A DNA stretch of 64,000 bases from Turritopsis dohrnii. Taxonomy: Eukaryota > Cnidaria > Hydrozoa > Anthoathecata > Oceaniidae. Below, piece after piece: positions 12,701 to 22,042 of this stretch. The DNA lies in NCBI GenBank assembly GCA_027922465.2, contig BQMF02000338.1, forward strand, positions 124,001 to 188,000, written 5' to 3'. A model generated the notes under the pieces. It was not told where the DNA came from. It worked only from the letters and a program-made list of their open reading frames with translations, and did no database searches. The translations under genes were made by a program, and so were the position numbers. Numbering within the stretch: the stretch's first letter is position 1; every line of letters starts with the position of its first letter.

Positions 12701-14727
12701 CCAACTCATCTGTGCAAATCTGGATGATAAGAACAAGGTGACATGTATAAGCTTAACAAACTCCTTGCTTTATTTTGTTATGTTATAGGAGGCGGACTTA
12801 TGTATAAAGGAGTTGAATGCTTCCCATTTACATCCACAGTTTGTTGAAGAGGCAACATCGCTTGTCCTTGAAAAGAAACCGGATCAACGTCGTTTAGTTG
12901 GTGAACTGTTCAATGAAATGATTAAAAAGCAGACGCTGAGCATCGATCACATGTGTCAAGGGTTAGTGTTCTCATGTTGTTTGTTGATTGTATCTATTAA
13001 TGTAGAGAGGAGAACGAAGTATATTCTTTACTTTCTATGAAATTTATTATTTAGTTTTAACGTTGTCGTGCAGTTGGCACAGGATTTAGCATGTGACGTA
13101 CCATTGATTTACACATATTTGGGTGAAATCATTGGACCTGTTGTTTATGATGGCACGTTGCCACTGAACAGATTGAAAGATTCTCTGGAGCCTTTAGTTC
13201 AGCTGAATAAAGCTGGCATTGTAATGGCTCAGGCTCTATCTGTTGCTGTACAAATTGCAGGGGTGAGAAGTTTATTTGGAAACCCTACCTCTGAATCCTG
13301 AAAGAGTTTAATGGTCACCAATACTTATTTGTGGCCTCAAACATACAAAAGAAAAGGTTATCTAGGAATGGCTTTTAACCTGGCAGAAGGATTATTTTTA
13401 AAACAAACATCATTTGTCTGATTAACTAAATTTCGCGGACAAGAAGGCAATTTGTTGTGCTTCTGTTATCCCACTTAATATGCAAACATAATCTTTTACG
13501 TTTTTTCAGACTGAAGATTCTGTATCAACCTTATGGTCTGAATCATCCTTGAAGTGGGAAATGTTGCTTCAGGATGCAAACGAAGTCCAGCAATTCCTCA
13601 AAGATAAAGTATGAAGTTTTTTTTTAAAAAAAAACAAGGTAAATCGGCTCAGCATTTTCACTTTGCTTTCTAAAATCTTTCCCCGTTCAATAGAAAATGG
13701 AATTTACCTTATCGACTCCAACGCGTAGTCATGCCAGTCAAGTTCAGGATGAGATGCGTCGTCTACTAAAAGAAAACAAAGACGTCGTCAACAATCAAGT
13801 CATGTCTCTTATACAGGTATGTTGACAAGTATATTCATCATGCCATGGGAAAATATAGGATTTATTCTTATATTTCTCAATTTTGGGTTTTAGACTAAAG
13901 TGCCTCCCGAGGTTCAAAATACGACGGAATTTATAAAGAGTTTGACAAAGACTATATGCAATTCTACTCTCCTCACCGGTATGTATTCCTTTGTAGATTA
14001 ATTTCATTCAGTATTTGAGCATCGTACCCGAATGAGGGCAGAGTTGACTAATCTGCCATCTTGATGATGTATGCGAAAGACACTTATTTAAACTTATTTT
14101 TTTCTTGCAAGATTGCACATGCAATAAAGATACCCTAAGGGATCGTTCTAAATTGCTGTTACGTTATGTGAATAATAATAAAGACTTTGAGTTACATGCA
14201 TTGTATGGTATGCAAGAGTTAGTTACAGAGTTGAACCATCCGAGAGGTAAGGAGAATGCATTGACGTCTGCTTTTGAAAAATAAGTTTTAACTGTGATGG
14301 CAATTTTCTCTATTTCTACTCGAAATTTTAATGGTTGTCATCGTTTCAAATTCATTTTTAAACAGTTGATATTTGGATTGTCCTTTTTTCGTAACCTCTA
14401 TCCGTTGATGCTTATCATTGGAAGTTTGTTTTTTACTATTGGGAAACTTATGTTACTGCAGCTGCTACCTTGAAAATATTTATTGTGTGTGTACATTCCC
14501 TGTGGCTTTTCTCTCCTTCAGAACTGCTGCAAGTACTTTTCGAAGAGTTATATGATACAAATGTTATATCAGAAGAAACGTTTTACGTGTGGGAAAATAG
14601 TAAAGAATTTCCAGAAGGTAAAGGGAACGCTGTAAGCTGCGTGCGAGGGTTTCTTCAGTGGTTACGAAAAGCAGAAGAAGAATCGAACGAAGAAGACATT
14701 GCACAGACTACATCCACTGCCCCTTGA
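284..14727 (+). CDS. EIF4G: Eukaryotic translation initiation factor 4G (5' exons off window)
   Basis: Scaffold of the cap-binding complex eIF4F in the cytoplasm. It binds eIF4E, eIF4A and eIF3 and so recruits the small ribosomal subunit to mRNA. Exons read, all with GT/AG borders and matching phases: 284-782, 8507-8673, 9345-9441, 9567-9732, 9815-10034, 10160-10360, 10451-10597, 10956-11063, 11146-11286, 11376-11619, 11768-11907 (or to 11898), 11978-12171, 12417-12693, 12789-12961, 13055-13262, 13510-13608, 13694-13816, 13894-13978, 14112-14246, 14522-14727. They give about 1209 residues, ending at TGA 14725-14727. Human eIF4G1 is near 1600, so N-terminal exons (PABP-binding region) should lie to the left. 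Domains in order: acidic Ser/Thr/Glu-rich exon, [15 protein letters not shown] region, eIF4E-binding motif, MIF4G, RGG-type linker, MA3, W2. The start at 284 is a splice acceptor, not an initiation codon: TAG at 281-283 is in frame. A shortened second copy lies at 42337-45090. Confidence 0.93.
1955..2828. repeat. Candidate inverted-repeat element
   Basis: GCCTGGTCGTAAGA near 1955-1968 recurs as its reverse complement near 2815-2828. The 860 bp between the arms has no coding frame. It may be a non-autonomous DNA transposon or chance; no target duplication was recognised. Confidence 0.35.
4036..5085. repeat. Candidate MITE-like element with GGTTCGAATTAA ends
   Basis: GGGTTCGAATTAACG near 4040 faces TTAATTCGAACCTTG near 5067. 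Just inside the left arm is a tandem CGCGATT tract (about 4055-4085); near the right arm is a GC-rich hairpin (CGCCTTCGGCGG, about 5007) in otherwise AT-rich DNA. This looks like a non-autonomous DNA element inside the eIF4G intron. Confidence 0.45.
5647..5789. repeat. Short MITE with about 26-bp terminal inverted repeats
   Basis: The left arm AGGGATTGTTCACAAATGAT continues into GTCAAC. The right arm GTTGACGTTATTTGTGAACA continues into ATCCCT and is its near-perfect reverse complement. The 143-bp length and lack of coding sequence are typical of a MITE. The sequence style resembles widespread animal MITEs ending GGG..GTTCACAAATNACGTC; the superfamily is not assigned. Confidence 0.75.
9079..9167. 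repeat. Small hairpin repeat in eIF4G intron
   Basis: CTCTGAATTTAATTTAAGAT followed by AGGTCGGCA is mirrored by TGCCGACCTAAATTCAGAG, giving an imperfect hairpin of about 90 bp. No coding capacity. It is probably a MITE remnant in the intron between the exons ending at 8673 and starting at 9345. Confidence 0.5.
9567..9732 (+). other. EIF4G: eIF4G exon with eIF4E-binding motif
   Basis: The exon encodes [13 protein letters not shown]-x4-L-hydrophobic is the canonical eIF4E-binding motif (Tyr codon at 9602, about residue 267 of the visible protein). This exon links the cap-binding protein to the scaffold. In the second copy at 42 kb only its last 35 bases survive, so the motif is lost there. Confidence 0.93.
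10160..11619 (+). other. EIF4G: eIF4G MIF4G domain exons
   Basis: Five exons (10160-10360, 10451-10597, 10956-11063, 11146-11286, 11376-11619) encode the alpha-helical MIF4G (HEAT-1) domain that binds eIF4A and RNA. It begins [18 protein letters not shown] and includes the family hallmarks [27 protein letters not shown] and [13 protein letters not shown]. The first four exons are whole codons long. The last also encodes a charged Gln/Lys/Arg-rich tail that has lost 84 bp in the duplicate. Confidence 0.93.
12789..13816 (+). other. EIF4G: eIF4G MA3 domain exons
   Basis: The exons at 12789-12961, 13055-13262, 13510-13608 and 13694-13816 encode the middle HEAT domain (MA3), a second eIF4A-binding site. 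Recognisable segments are [35 protein letters not shown] and [18 protein letters not shown]. All introns here are short and phase-matched. None of these exons is present in the 42 kb copy. Confidence 0.88.
13894..14727 (+). other. EIF4G: eIF4G W2 (HEAT-3) domain exons and stop
   Basis: Three exons (13894-13978, 14112-14246, 14522-14727) encode the C-terminal W2 domain, which in other animals binds Mnk kinase. [38 protein letters not shown] and the acidic/aromatic end [16 protein letters not shown] are typical. The acceptor at 14110-14111 (TGCAAG) is short of pyrimidines but gives the right phase. Confidence 0.9.
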
Positions 14728-15480
14728 CATTAAAACGTTCATTGTAGAGATTTTTACAAATGGCCAAACCTAATGTTTACATAAAGATTTTGATTGTTTT
14801 TCTCTCTTCTGCGTACGTTGCTGATGTTCCAGTGGGCTAGGGGCATTGGTCTGCAGAATGTTGAGATTTTCCTACCTAGCTATCTAATGAAATATACTGG
14901 TCATTCTTTTTCCATGAAATAGTAAGATATTTTCGCCGGTTTCAGTTCGTATTCTGTTTTTTTGTAGTTGCATTTAATTCCTTAATATAAAATTTCGTGT
15001 AGTGTGGTTCCTTTGTGTTTTTGTGAGGTCCTTGTACTTTTTGTCTTTCGTGTTTCTTTTTTTTTTCCTTTTTTTTATATGCGATTTGCTCGTGACGTCA
15101 CAGCGAAAGTAATTTGAAAAAAAAAATTCTGAGTAGGTTATTTATGAGTATATGTTCAGTCGGCCAATATTCAAAATTTTCCATTGATATTGTAAAGTAT
15201 TCGTGGAAAAAGTCGAGGTGAATGAACCTCGTATTAATACAAAGTATCCGTTGCTGTCTATTTATTATGGAGACGGAGAATTCGTCGGACGGCTACGTCG
15301 GCATCGTGCCGTCTATAAATTTGAAATATGTCGCGAGAAAACAAGAGCCGTTTCCTGTATTTAGCAACGAATTATTACATAGCTTCACTTAGTTTTTCAT
15401 CTGAAATAAATAGATTATATTGTATTTCCATAGAAGAAAATACAAAATTTATTTCAAATTATTATGTCGTTTTAGATGTG
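14728..15480 (+). other. EIF4G: Probable eIF4G 3' untranslated region
   Basis: T-rich sequence follows the stop codon. An AATAAA hexamer at about 15405-15410 is a good candidate poly(A) signal and would give a 3' UTR of about 700 bases. No other coding frame is seen here. Confidence 0.55.
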
Positions 15481-15721
15481 TTATTCTAACCATCCTGCAG
15501 AGTTACCAACCATGATGTAATAATAGGGTTGGAGTTAAAGCATCATCCAGAGAAAAAATATCTTCCAATGTACAGTTTACCAAACGTTAAAAAGATTATT
15601 TGCAAGCCTTGGGTACGTACAAACGAGAGTTCCCCCACTGACAGCCTATTCCCCGTCAATGTAAAAAAAGCTAGTCCCTGTTGAAACAACCTCGAACCCA
15701 AGGTCTCTTGCCTATTCGATA

Positions 15722-16196
15722 CAGTGGAACCTCTATTAATTGTTACCTCCATATGTCGGTCACCTCCTGATAAGCGACCAGAAAAGGAAGTCCCTGCCGA
15801 ATTTATTGTCAAACTCTTATAAAAAACCTCCATACATCGGTCACTTTCTATTGTTCCAATTGATTGTACCTCTATTAAAACGGCCAAACAAATCTTTATG
15901 CAAGCAATGAAAGGAAAAATAAAAAAGAATTGTTGTTTACAATGATTATTTAAAGTCAATATTATAAAGTCAAGTCAAGCAGCCTTATCTGTTGTAGATG
16001 ATTTGAACAACTTTTGTGAAGCACTTAGTAAGTGCTTTGAATATTGCAGACTACGACTGATCAATTCTTTATGCCTCTCCCGACCAGCCTTTTTGATAAA
16101 AAAAAAGTATATTTATATAAAACCTCCATACATCCCACCTCTAATGCAACGACCACTAAGCTGGGTCCCCCATAGTGACTATTAGAGGATCCACTG
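15722..16196. mobile_element. Pogo/Tigger-type MITE with TA target duplication
   Basis: CAGTGGAACCTCTATTAA at the left faces TTAGAGGATCCACTG at the right, and both ends are flanked by TA (15720-15721 and 16197-16198). Inside are several degenerate CCTCCATAC/TCGGTCAC direct and inverted copies. At 475 bp with no transposase it is a non-autonomous element of the Tc1-mariner/pogo group, by its ends. It lies inside a second inverted repeat (AGGTCTCTTGCC near 15700; GGCAAGAGACCT near 16241). Confidence 0.75.
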
Positions 16197-16198
16197 TA

Positions 16199-16814
16199 TA
16201 CGGATCGTGGCGAAGAAGCTATCCGTATATATCGAAAAGGCAAGAGACCTGCTGAAACTAATTCTGACTTGTACATTACATCCTATTATTCGCTGTTCCA
16301 ATGTTTCGTGGCGTGTACCAGAGGATATTCAATACCTATAAAAACATACAAGTTTTGTTAACGTAAGTCGGAATGCCTAATAGAAATTTCATTTTATCAA
16401 TTTGGTGAAAGTAAACGACGTAGGTTCAAAGTTAAAATACCTACGCCCGCCGAAAGTAAGTCTTGAATTTGGCATGGTAATGGGTGGGACAGAGGTCCGG
16501 AAGTGGAAAGATTTTTATTGTGCAGGTGATGGCATAAACACGAACATATGTACTGATACATTTCATCCTACCATTAGTTTATTTGATTTTTCTTTTAACT
16601 ACGGCAAACCAACGTTAAATAAATGATTCAATTCAATTCAATATACAACTACTTGAAGGAAAGGAAAATAAACGAGGTGGGCATGTTATATCCGCTCATC
16701 ATATTATTCTTACTTGTATTATTCGTAGTTTCGGTACCGTTGAAACAATGATTGCGTTGAAAGAATGGAATTCGGAGAAAGCAATATGGCCGAAACTTCA
16801 TAATCTCATGTATG
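16199..16814. other. No recognised gene
   Basis: This stretch has a short palindromic ATCCGTATAT tract near 16218-16230 and a TTCAATTCAATTCAATA repeat near 16627. Short open frames of 60-75 codons show no recognisable domain. Confidence 0.5.
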
Positions 16815-16816
16815 TA

Positions 16817-17756
16817 CAGTCGACTCTCGATAACTCGAACTCTCACGGGACCTTGAAAAAAGTTCGACCTATCGAGAGTTCGAGTTTTCGAGATGTTAGG
16901 TAATAGTCGGTATCTCCAGTTCCGACGTTTTTGACTCCCTCCGGGTATTTAATCGCAGGGTGTACTGGGTAGACAAGGTGTTAGGTTAAATCAAGAAGAA
17001 AATGAAAATGACACAGAGGAATTTGGAGCAATTTTCTTACTTATCATTTCTTACGAAAAAAATCAGTCATACAACTTTGTTTGACTTGACTTGTTAAACC
17101 CTTCAATCTTTAATTTCTTTGCAAATTCCAAGGGCTTTTTCTTAAAGAATGGTGCCATCAATTGGAACTTGTTGACTCATCAAACCCACAAACCATTTAA
17201 AAACAGCTTTATCTAACTGATCGTAGTCTCCGCAACGTGAGCTTTTTCGTGATGAAGACATGCCTTTCTTTTCCAGTGAAGCTGTTAATTTCTTTTTATT
17301 TTTGAGCCATGTTGAAAGGGTGTTTTTTTTAACACCGACTTTGCTGCAACGTCCTTGTTTTTCACACCTTTTTCCAAGTCTTTTAGGGCTTTACATTTAA
17401 TCCCTATGGATTTATTGTCTAGCTTTCGTGGTTTTACAGGCGCCATTTTAGATTATCTTTGTGATATGTTTTTCATGCGTTTCTTCTGTGTTTTTCGAAA
17501 ACATTCGAAATTCAAACGTTCGAATTACAACGTCTTTTCGAATTTTTTTAAAAATATTTGAGAAAAGTTCGAGTTATCGAGAGGAATTCAGCGTAGGGAC
17601 CGAAAAAAAAGTTCGACCTATCGAGATGTTCGAGTGTTCGAGTTTTCGAGATTTTTTTTGCCTCAAAAGGGCTTGTAAACTCAAGGGACCTTAAAAAAAG
17701 TTCGACCTACCGAGTTGTTCGAGTTTTCGAGTGTTCGAGTTATCGAGAGTCAACTG
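16817..17756 (-). mobile_element. Pogo-like DNA transposon, internally decayed
   Basis: The left end CAGTCGACTCTCGATAACTC and right end GAGTTATCGAGAGTCAACTG form terminal inverted repeats, with TA on each side (15 bases before 16830 and at 17757-17758). Both ends carry repeated TTCGAGTTATCGAG/TCGAGTTTTCGAG words, typical of pogo-type subterminal repeats. The element is 940 bp, far shorter than an autonomous copy. A broken transposase N-terminus lies on the minus strand inside. Confidence 0.8.
17090..17446 (-). pseudogene. CENP-B/Tigger-type transposase N-terminal fragment, frameshifted
   Basis: Read on the minus strand from ATG at 17446, the frame begins MAPVKPRKLDNKS and continues into CKALKDLEKGVKNKDVAAK. 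After a frame change it gives NTLSTWLKNKKKLTASLEKK and QLDKAVFKWFVG, and after another KALEFAKKL. That order (first helix-turn-helix, then the CENP-B-type second DNA-binding domain with ..LD.A..KWF..) is the DNA-binding half of pogo/Tigger transposases. The catalytic half is absent, so this is a dead fragment. The call rests on motif order only. Confidence 0.6.
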
Positions 17757-17758
17757 TA

Positions 17759-19235
17759 GTATGAAGACATAATAACAGGACACTGTCCTTCTCAATCTCC
17801 CAGGTTTTGACGCGATTTTTAGCCTTTTCAGCTGTCTTGACTCGAAGCTTAAGAACAGTGTCCACGACTTTGATTTAGCAAGTAAAGGGTTATGCTAAGC
17901 ATCAAGCGATGTTCAAAGAAAATACCTACTCATTAATTGTAAATTGAAAATGGAAAACGAAAGTACATGGTTTTAAAATTGTCTGGTAACTGCGAGACGT
18001 ATAGCAGGGTTTAAACTCCAATGTATTGAATGTTCTGTTCGTACACATAGCACACATTGTAATTTCCCTGACTTCCTTATCAATAACACGTCTGAGAACA
18101 TGGAAGTCAGAATTTAAGGGTGAAATTGAAATTCTATAATGTGTGATTGATTACACACAAAGCGAAGCACAGACTTTATGCTTTGCTGGTGATTGAAGAT
18201 CCAGATGACAAGAACTTATTTCAAAAAGTCAACAATTTCACTAAAACTCTTCTAACAATTTATAATGTGGCGCAAAGAGTTGAAACTAATGGCAACATTG
18301 ACACTGACGGTTTGAAGCACTCGGAGGTGCAATTAACATCAACTATTGTATACAATATGTTTGATTAAATGGCTGAGTATAAAAGGATACAAAGGGGAAG
18401 AAATTGTTTGCGGAAGAAATTTTTGCGGAATATATTTTTGCGAATATATAAATGACCCAAAAATGCCATATTTTGCCAAAGAAATTTTTGCTAATTTAGT
18501 ACCTATTTAGGTCAATGTAACAATAAGATAAGATAAGATAACTTTATTCTGTAATACCAAAGTACAAAATTAAAGGAAAATGAATAAATAATAGTACTAT
18601 ATAAGTAAAATAACCAATGAAGAAAGAATAACTAGAATAAATAGTAATAACAAGGTAAATGGTATTGCAGGGGGACCATTGCTAATAGCAAAAGCTAAAT
18701 GCATGCAACTGAGTATATTACTCAGTCTAGGTCTATTGCTCATGAAGGAAGAAGCAAAAAACAATAAGGACTATGATACCTCCGTCGCCGACATAAGATC
18801 GTTTCTCAAAGTAAAAGCAACAGTGCGAAGTGCAAAACCTGTTGCAAGTGCTGATGCGGCTTGTATTGTTGCTGACGAAGAGTGATAAATAAATCCTTAG
18901 ATGTTCAATAACAACCTCTGAAAGTGCCATCCTTACCACACCATTGAATTTATGTTAAGGAACAAAAGACCTTTCTTTGTTTGGTGTAAAAGACATAGGT
19001 TATATTACAAGTTTGAGAGCTGTTCAATAGGTTTCATTTGTCAACCTGACTGAAAATCACCCAGCAGTCGATATATACGTAATACAAAAACTGTACAAAA
19101 TCTAAAGAATCATTATCATTTTTTGAGTGAGATGTATAGAGATCATGTGGTGTACAGTTGATTTTTTTAAAATTTATTTTAATGAGGCCGGAGGGAACTG
19201 GCAGTGTATAATTCACTGATGTGGGCCTCCACCAA
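17759..19235. other. No recognised gene; LINE-like simple tail at 18521-18545
   Basis: There are open frames at 18147-18368 (73 codons, contains DPDDKNLFQKVNNFTKTLL) and 18679-18885 (68 codons). Neither has a domain I recognise and both may be chance. AAGATAAGATAAGATAACTT near 18527 is the kind of short tandem tail that ends many non-LTR retrotransposons on the opposite strand. Confidence 0.4.
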
Positions 19236-19423
19236 GAGAATCTTACAAGAATCGCTTCCAGTTTTTTGTCCATAACTTTTCTTCTACTCAACCAAACAAG
19301 AAGAATGATACACCAAAATATACTTTAAGAATTCCTCTTATCAGAAATAAAAAAGCTATCTTTCATAATTATTCAATCTAAAGATATTTTTTGTGAAACA
19401 TCAGTACTTTTTTTTTGACTCAC
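19236..19423 (-). repeat. Inverted-repeat element F, truncated copy
   Basis: This is a reverse-complement copy, about 85 percent similar by eye, of 34042-34239. Shared words include CGCTTCCAGTTTTTTGTCCA, CATAATTATTCAATC and AAAGATATTTTTTGTGAAA. It ends in TTTTTTTGACTCAC at 19423, the same terminus as the other copy. The other end is truncated. Confidence 0.65.
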
Positions 19424-19947
19424 CCGGTAGAAGTAAAATATCAACATGATTGAATGTAAAGTTTGTAAGAAATGGTAGCATGGTAGGTTTTTCTAAATGT
19501 GGCATATGATTTGAGTTTTATTGTGAAGTTAATTTTGTGACACAATTGTATTTTCTGTCTTTCAAGGAAGTGTGTGAGGAAATTGATTGTCCATGACAAA
19601 AGAAAGAAAAATTATTGATTTTTTCTTGACTGCCATAAAAAGATTTTGACCTTTCATTATGTTTGGTGTAGCTATACCTATAGCCAGTAAACCCAACTAC
19701 ATTCTTGCGTGAGTAAGCAAGCTAAGATTAGCTGGGTCTCTTGACAAACACATATTGGCTGGTGGTGAAATAGAACTGGGTGGTAGAGGAGGTTTGTAAC
19801 TTCTTTAAAGCTCATTCATTACAAAGAAATTGCCTACCGTGAACAAAGATAAATATAATTTGCATTTGCACCTAATGGTACACGAAATAGTGCGGTTGTG
19901 CCTCTTGTTGTTTTATGAGGAACATACATACATAGGGAGCATGCAAG

Positions 19948-20084
19948 TGTATATATAGCGTTTGAGCATCTTTGTATTTGTTTTATATTTTACCCTTTAG
20001 GAACTAGCGTTTGTCTTAGAATATATTACTCTTCGTAGAGAACAGACTGCTACTTGATATTCATCACCATTTTCGTTATATACT
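19948..20084 (+). repeat. 5' LTR of the 20-26 kb retrotransposon
   Basis: The 137-bp direct repeat of 26235-26371 opens with TG. Its last base is T where the 3' LTR has A, so the usual TG..CA is imperfect on this side. TGGCGCTGCGAGTAG, the candidate primer-binding site, follows immediately. Confidence 0.9.
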
Positions 20085-20806
20085 TGGCGCTGCGAGTAGT
20101 CACTTGCTAGAAGATTGCTACATTGTTAAAAAACATCGACGCTTGTTACAAAAGCCTGCTAACAAACCAAGTCACATTACAGGTAAAGAACTCTCATTCC
20201 TCTCGACACCATAAGTAAACATAACTTAACGAACACTTTATCATAGTCGTTTTATTAGTAAAAGAACCATTTATCTTATTTAATCAAAACATTCATCACA
20301 TTCATCAAAGTGCTACATTCCTGAACTTTTATTATATTTATAAGGTATTTATATATTTTATCAAATTTTAATAGTTATTTTTATTACTAAATTTTAATAT
20401 TTATGAATTTCATTTTCATTTTTAATTTGTAGGGAGAAGAACCATTTGTATATAATGGAACCCAATTTTATGATAATAATAATAATAATAATAATAAAAA
20501 TAAGTCACAAAAGACATCGTTTTCGTCTGATAATCGCCTTCTGTATTCGTACGCCTCACATCTTCGAACGATCACTGGCCACACCGCCATCATCCAACAT
20601 TATAATGCAAAAAGGACACAAGCACAAATAAATTTCCTATAGCTCCATAAAAATGTAAAATCATAGAAATATTTCTACGTTAAAATTCAAAATTTACAAA
20701 AAATACTTAAAGCTTATCATGCATATACTTATCTACACTCGTTTCATTGGTCACACGCACATTTTGTTTATCCGTTACTTCGTACATACCCGCGTATTGT
20801 GCATAG

Positions 20807-21943
20807 ATGATGTCTGACGGCCCATCCGGCACCATCCCGCAGAACCCGGACGACGTCCTTAATACCGCCCCGATGGACCCACCGCCGCCCACTGATCCAA
20901 CGAACGCGACAATGCACATGATGATACAAATGCAGAAACAACAACTGCTCATGCAGGAACAAATGACAAAACTTATGTCCCAGTTTCTTCCATCAACAAC
21001 TGCAGCTACGCAACCGACCGATACGATCACAAACCATTGCACAAAACCTGAAAGACCAACAATATCGGCCGATTGCACCGACAACAAATGGATCATCTTC
21101 ACTGACGCATGGGACAGATACAAACAAATGGCAAAGTTGACTGATTTACGGGATATACGGAACGAACTAAGATCTTCCTGTGACCCGACAGTAAACGAAA
21201 TGTTATTCAATTTTGTTGGACCAGAGACGTTGAAAACCGCAACAGAGGAGGAGCTCTTGGGACACATTAAATCAGTTGCTGTCAAGACGATTCACCCTGA
21301 AGTTTATAGACAAGAATTCTTTTCAATGCGCCAAGGTGACGGGGAAACTATCACACATTATGTTTCTCGTCTGAAATCCCAAGCAATGTTATGCGACTTT
21401 GTTTTGAAATGTAATTGTACTAACACAGACTGCAATACCACGTACTCCGAGAATATGATTATGTCGCAGATAATCGCCGGCTTACTAAGCACCTCACATA
21501 GAACAAAAATCCTTAGCGAAATGTCCACGATCGAGTCCCTCCGGCAAATGACTGAACGTCTTTTAACCCTTGAATCAACCGCACAAGCGACAGAGCACTT
21601 CCGACCAGGACAATCAACATCTGATATTAACCCAATCAAATCGGATTACCAACGCTCGAAACGAAACGATTTAAGCCGACAATCTTCCAACACGAGCCAA
21701 CGCCCTAACGATTTTATAAAAACAGAGATCAAGTGCGGTGGATGTGGACGCAACCGACACCTAAAGGGACGCGACCAATGCCCTGCCAAAGGACGTAAAT
21801 GTAACAATTGTGGAAAATTTAACCACTTCTTGACCCTTTGTATGAGTAGCAAGACTGGAGCCGTCCAGAACGACCTTGAAGAAAAACAGCCTCATGCAGT
21901 CGGAGAGACCTCATTCCTCGTGAGCCTCACCACCCCTTTATGA
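20807..21943 (+). CDS. Gag polyprotein of the LTR retrotransposon
   Basis: Structural protein that would form the particle and package the element's RNA; 378 codons. The N-terminal half is Pro/Gln/Met-rich (QMQKQQLLMQEQMTKLM). Two zinc-binding clusters follow near the C-terminus: CGGCGRNRHLKGRDQC at about residues 310-325 and a canonical CX2CX4HX4C knuckle (CNNCGKFNHFLTLC) at about 332-345. The first ATG of the open frame is taken as the start. The frame ends in TGA at 21941-21943, with pol continuing in the same frame. Confidence 0.85.
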   Translation: MMSDGPSGTIPQNPDDVLNTAPMDPPPPTDPTNATMHMMIQMQKQQLLMQEQMTKLMSQFLPSTTAATQPTDTITNHCTKPERPTISADCTDNKWIIFTDAWDRYKQMAKLTDLRDIRNELRSSCDPTVNEMLFNFVGPETLKTATEEELLGHIKSVAVKTIHPEVYRQEFFSMRQGDGETITHYVSRLKSQAMLCDFVLKCNCTNTDCNTTYSENMIMSQIIAGLLSTSHRTKILSEMSTIESLRQMTERLLTLESTAQATEHFRPGQSTSDINPIKSDYQRSKRNDLSRQSSNTSQRPNDFIKTEIKCGGCGRNRHLKGRDQCPAKGRKCNNCGKFNHFLTLCMSSKTGAVQNDLEEKQPHAVGETSFLVSLTTPL

Positions 21944-21947
21944 CTAG
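21941..21947 (+). promoter_or_regulatory. Gag stop codon in leaky TGA-CTAG context
   Basis: The gag stop reads TTA TGA CTA G. UGA followed by CUAG is a well-known context for stop-codon readthrough in viruses and some animal mRNAs. The frame downstream is open from here through pol (protease DTGA about 60 codons on), so readthrough would give Gag-Pol directly. It could instead be a chance nonsense mutation in a fused ORF. Confidence 0.55.
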
Positions 21948-22042
21948 ACAACGGCGATGGGATACCACACGGCAAATGGAAAGACAGTGACCTAGTTTCC
22001 GAAACACCAAAACCACAACCAACACTGCACGTCAATACCTCT

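Noticed and set aside
20471..20500. AAT repeat as a functional leader element of the LTR retrotransposon
   Set aside because: A simple AAT microsatellite in the untranslated leader; no reason to assign a role.
20707..21285. 192-codon minus-strand frame
   Set aside because: Antisense of gag; no domain, and the sense frame has zinc knuckles.
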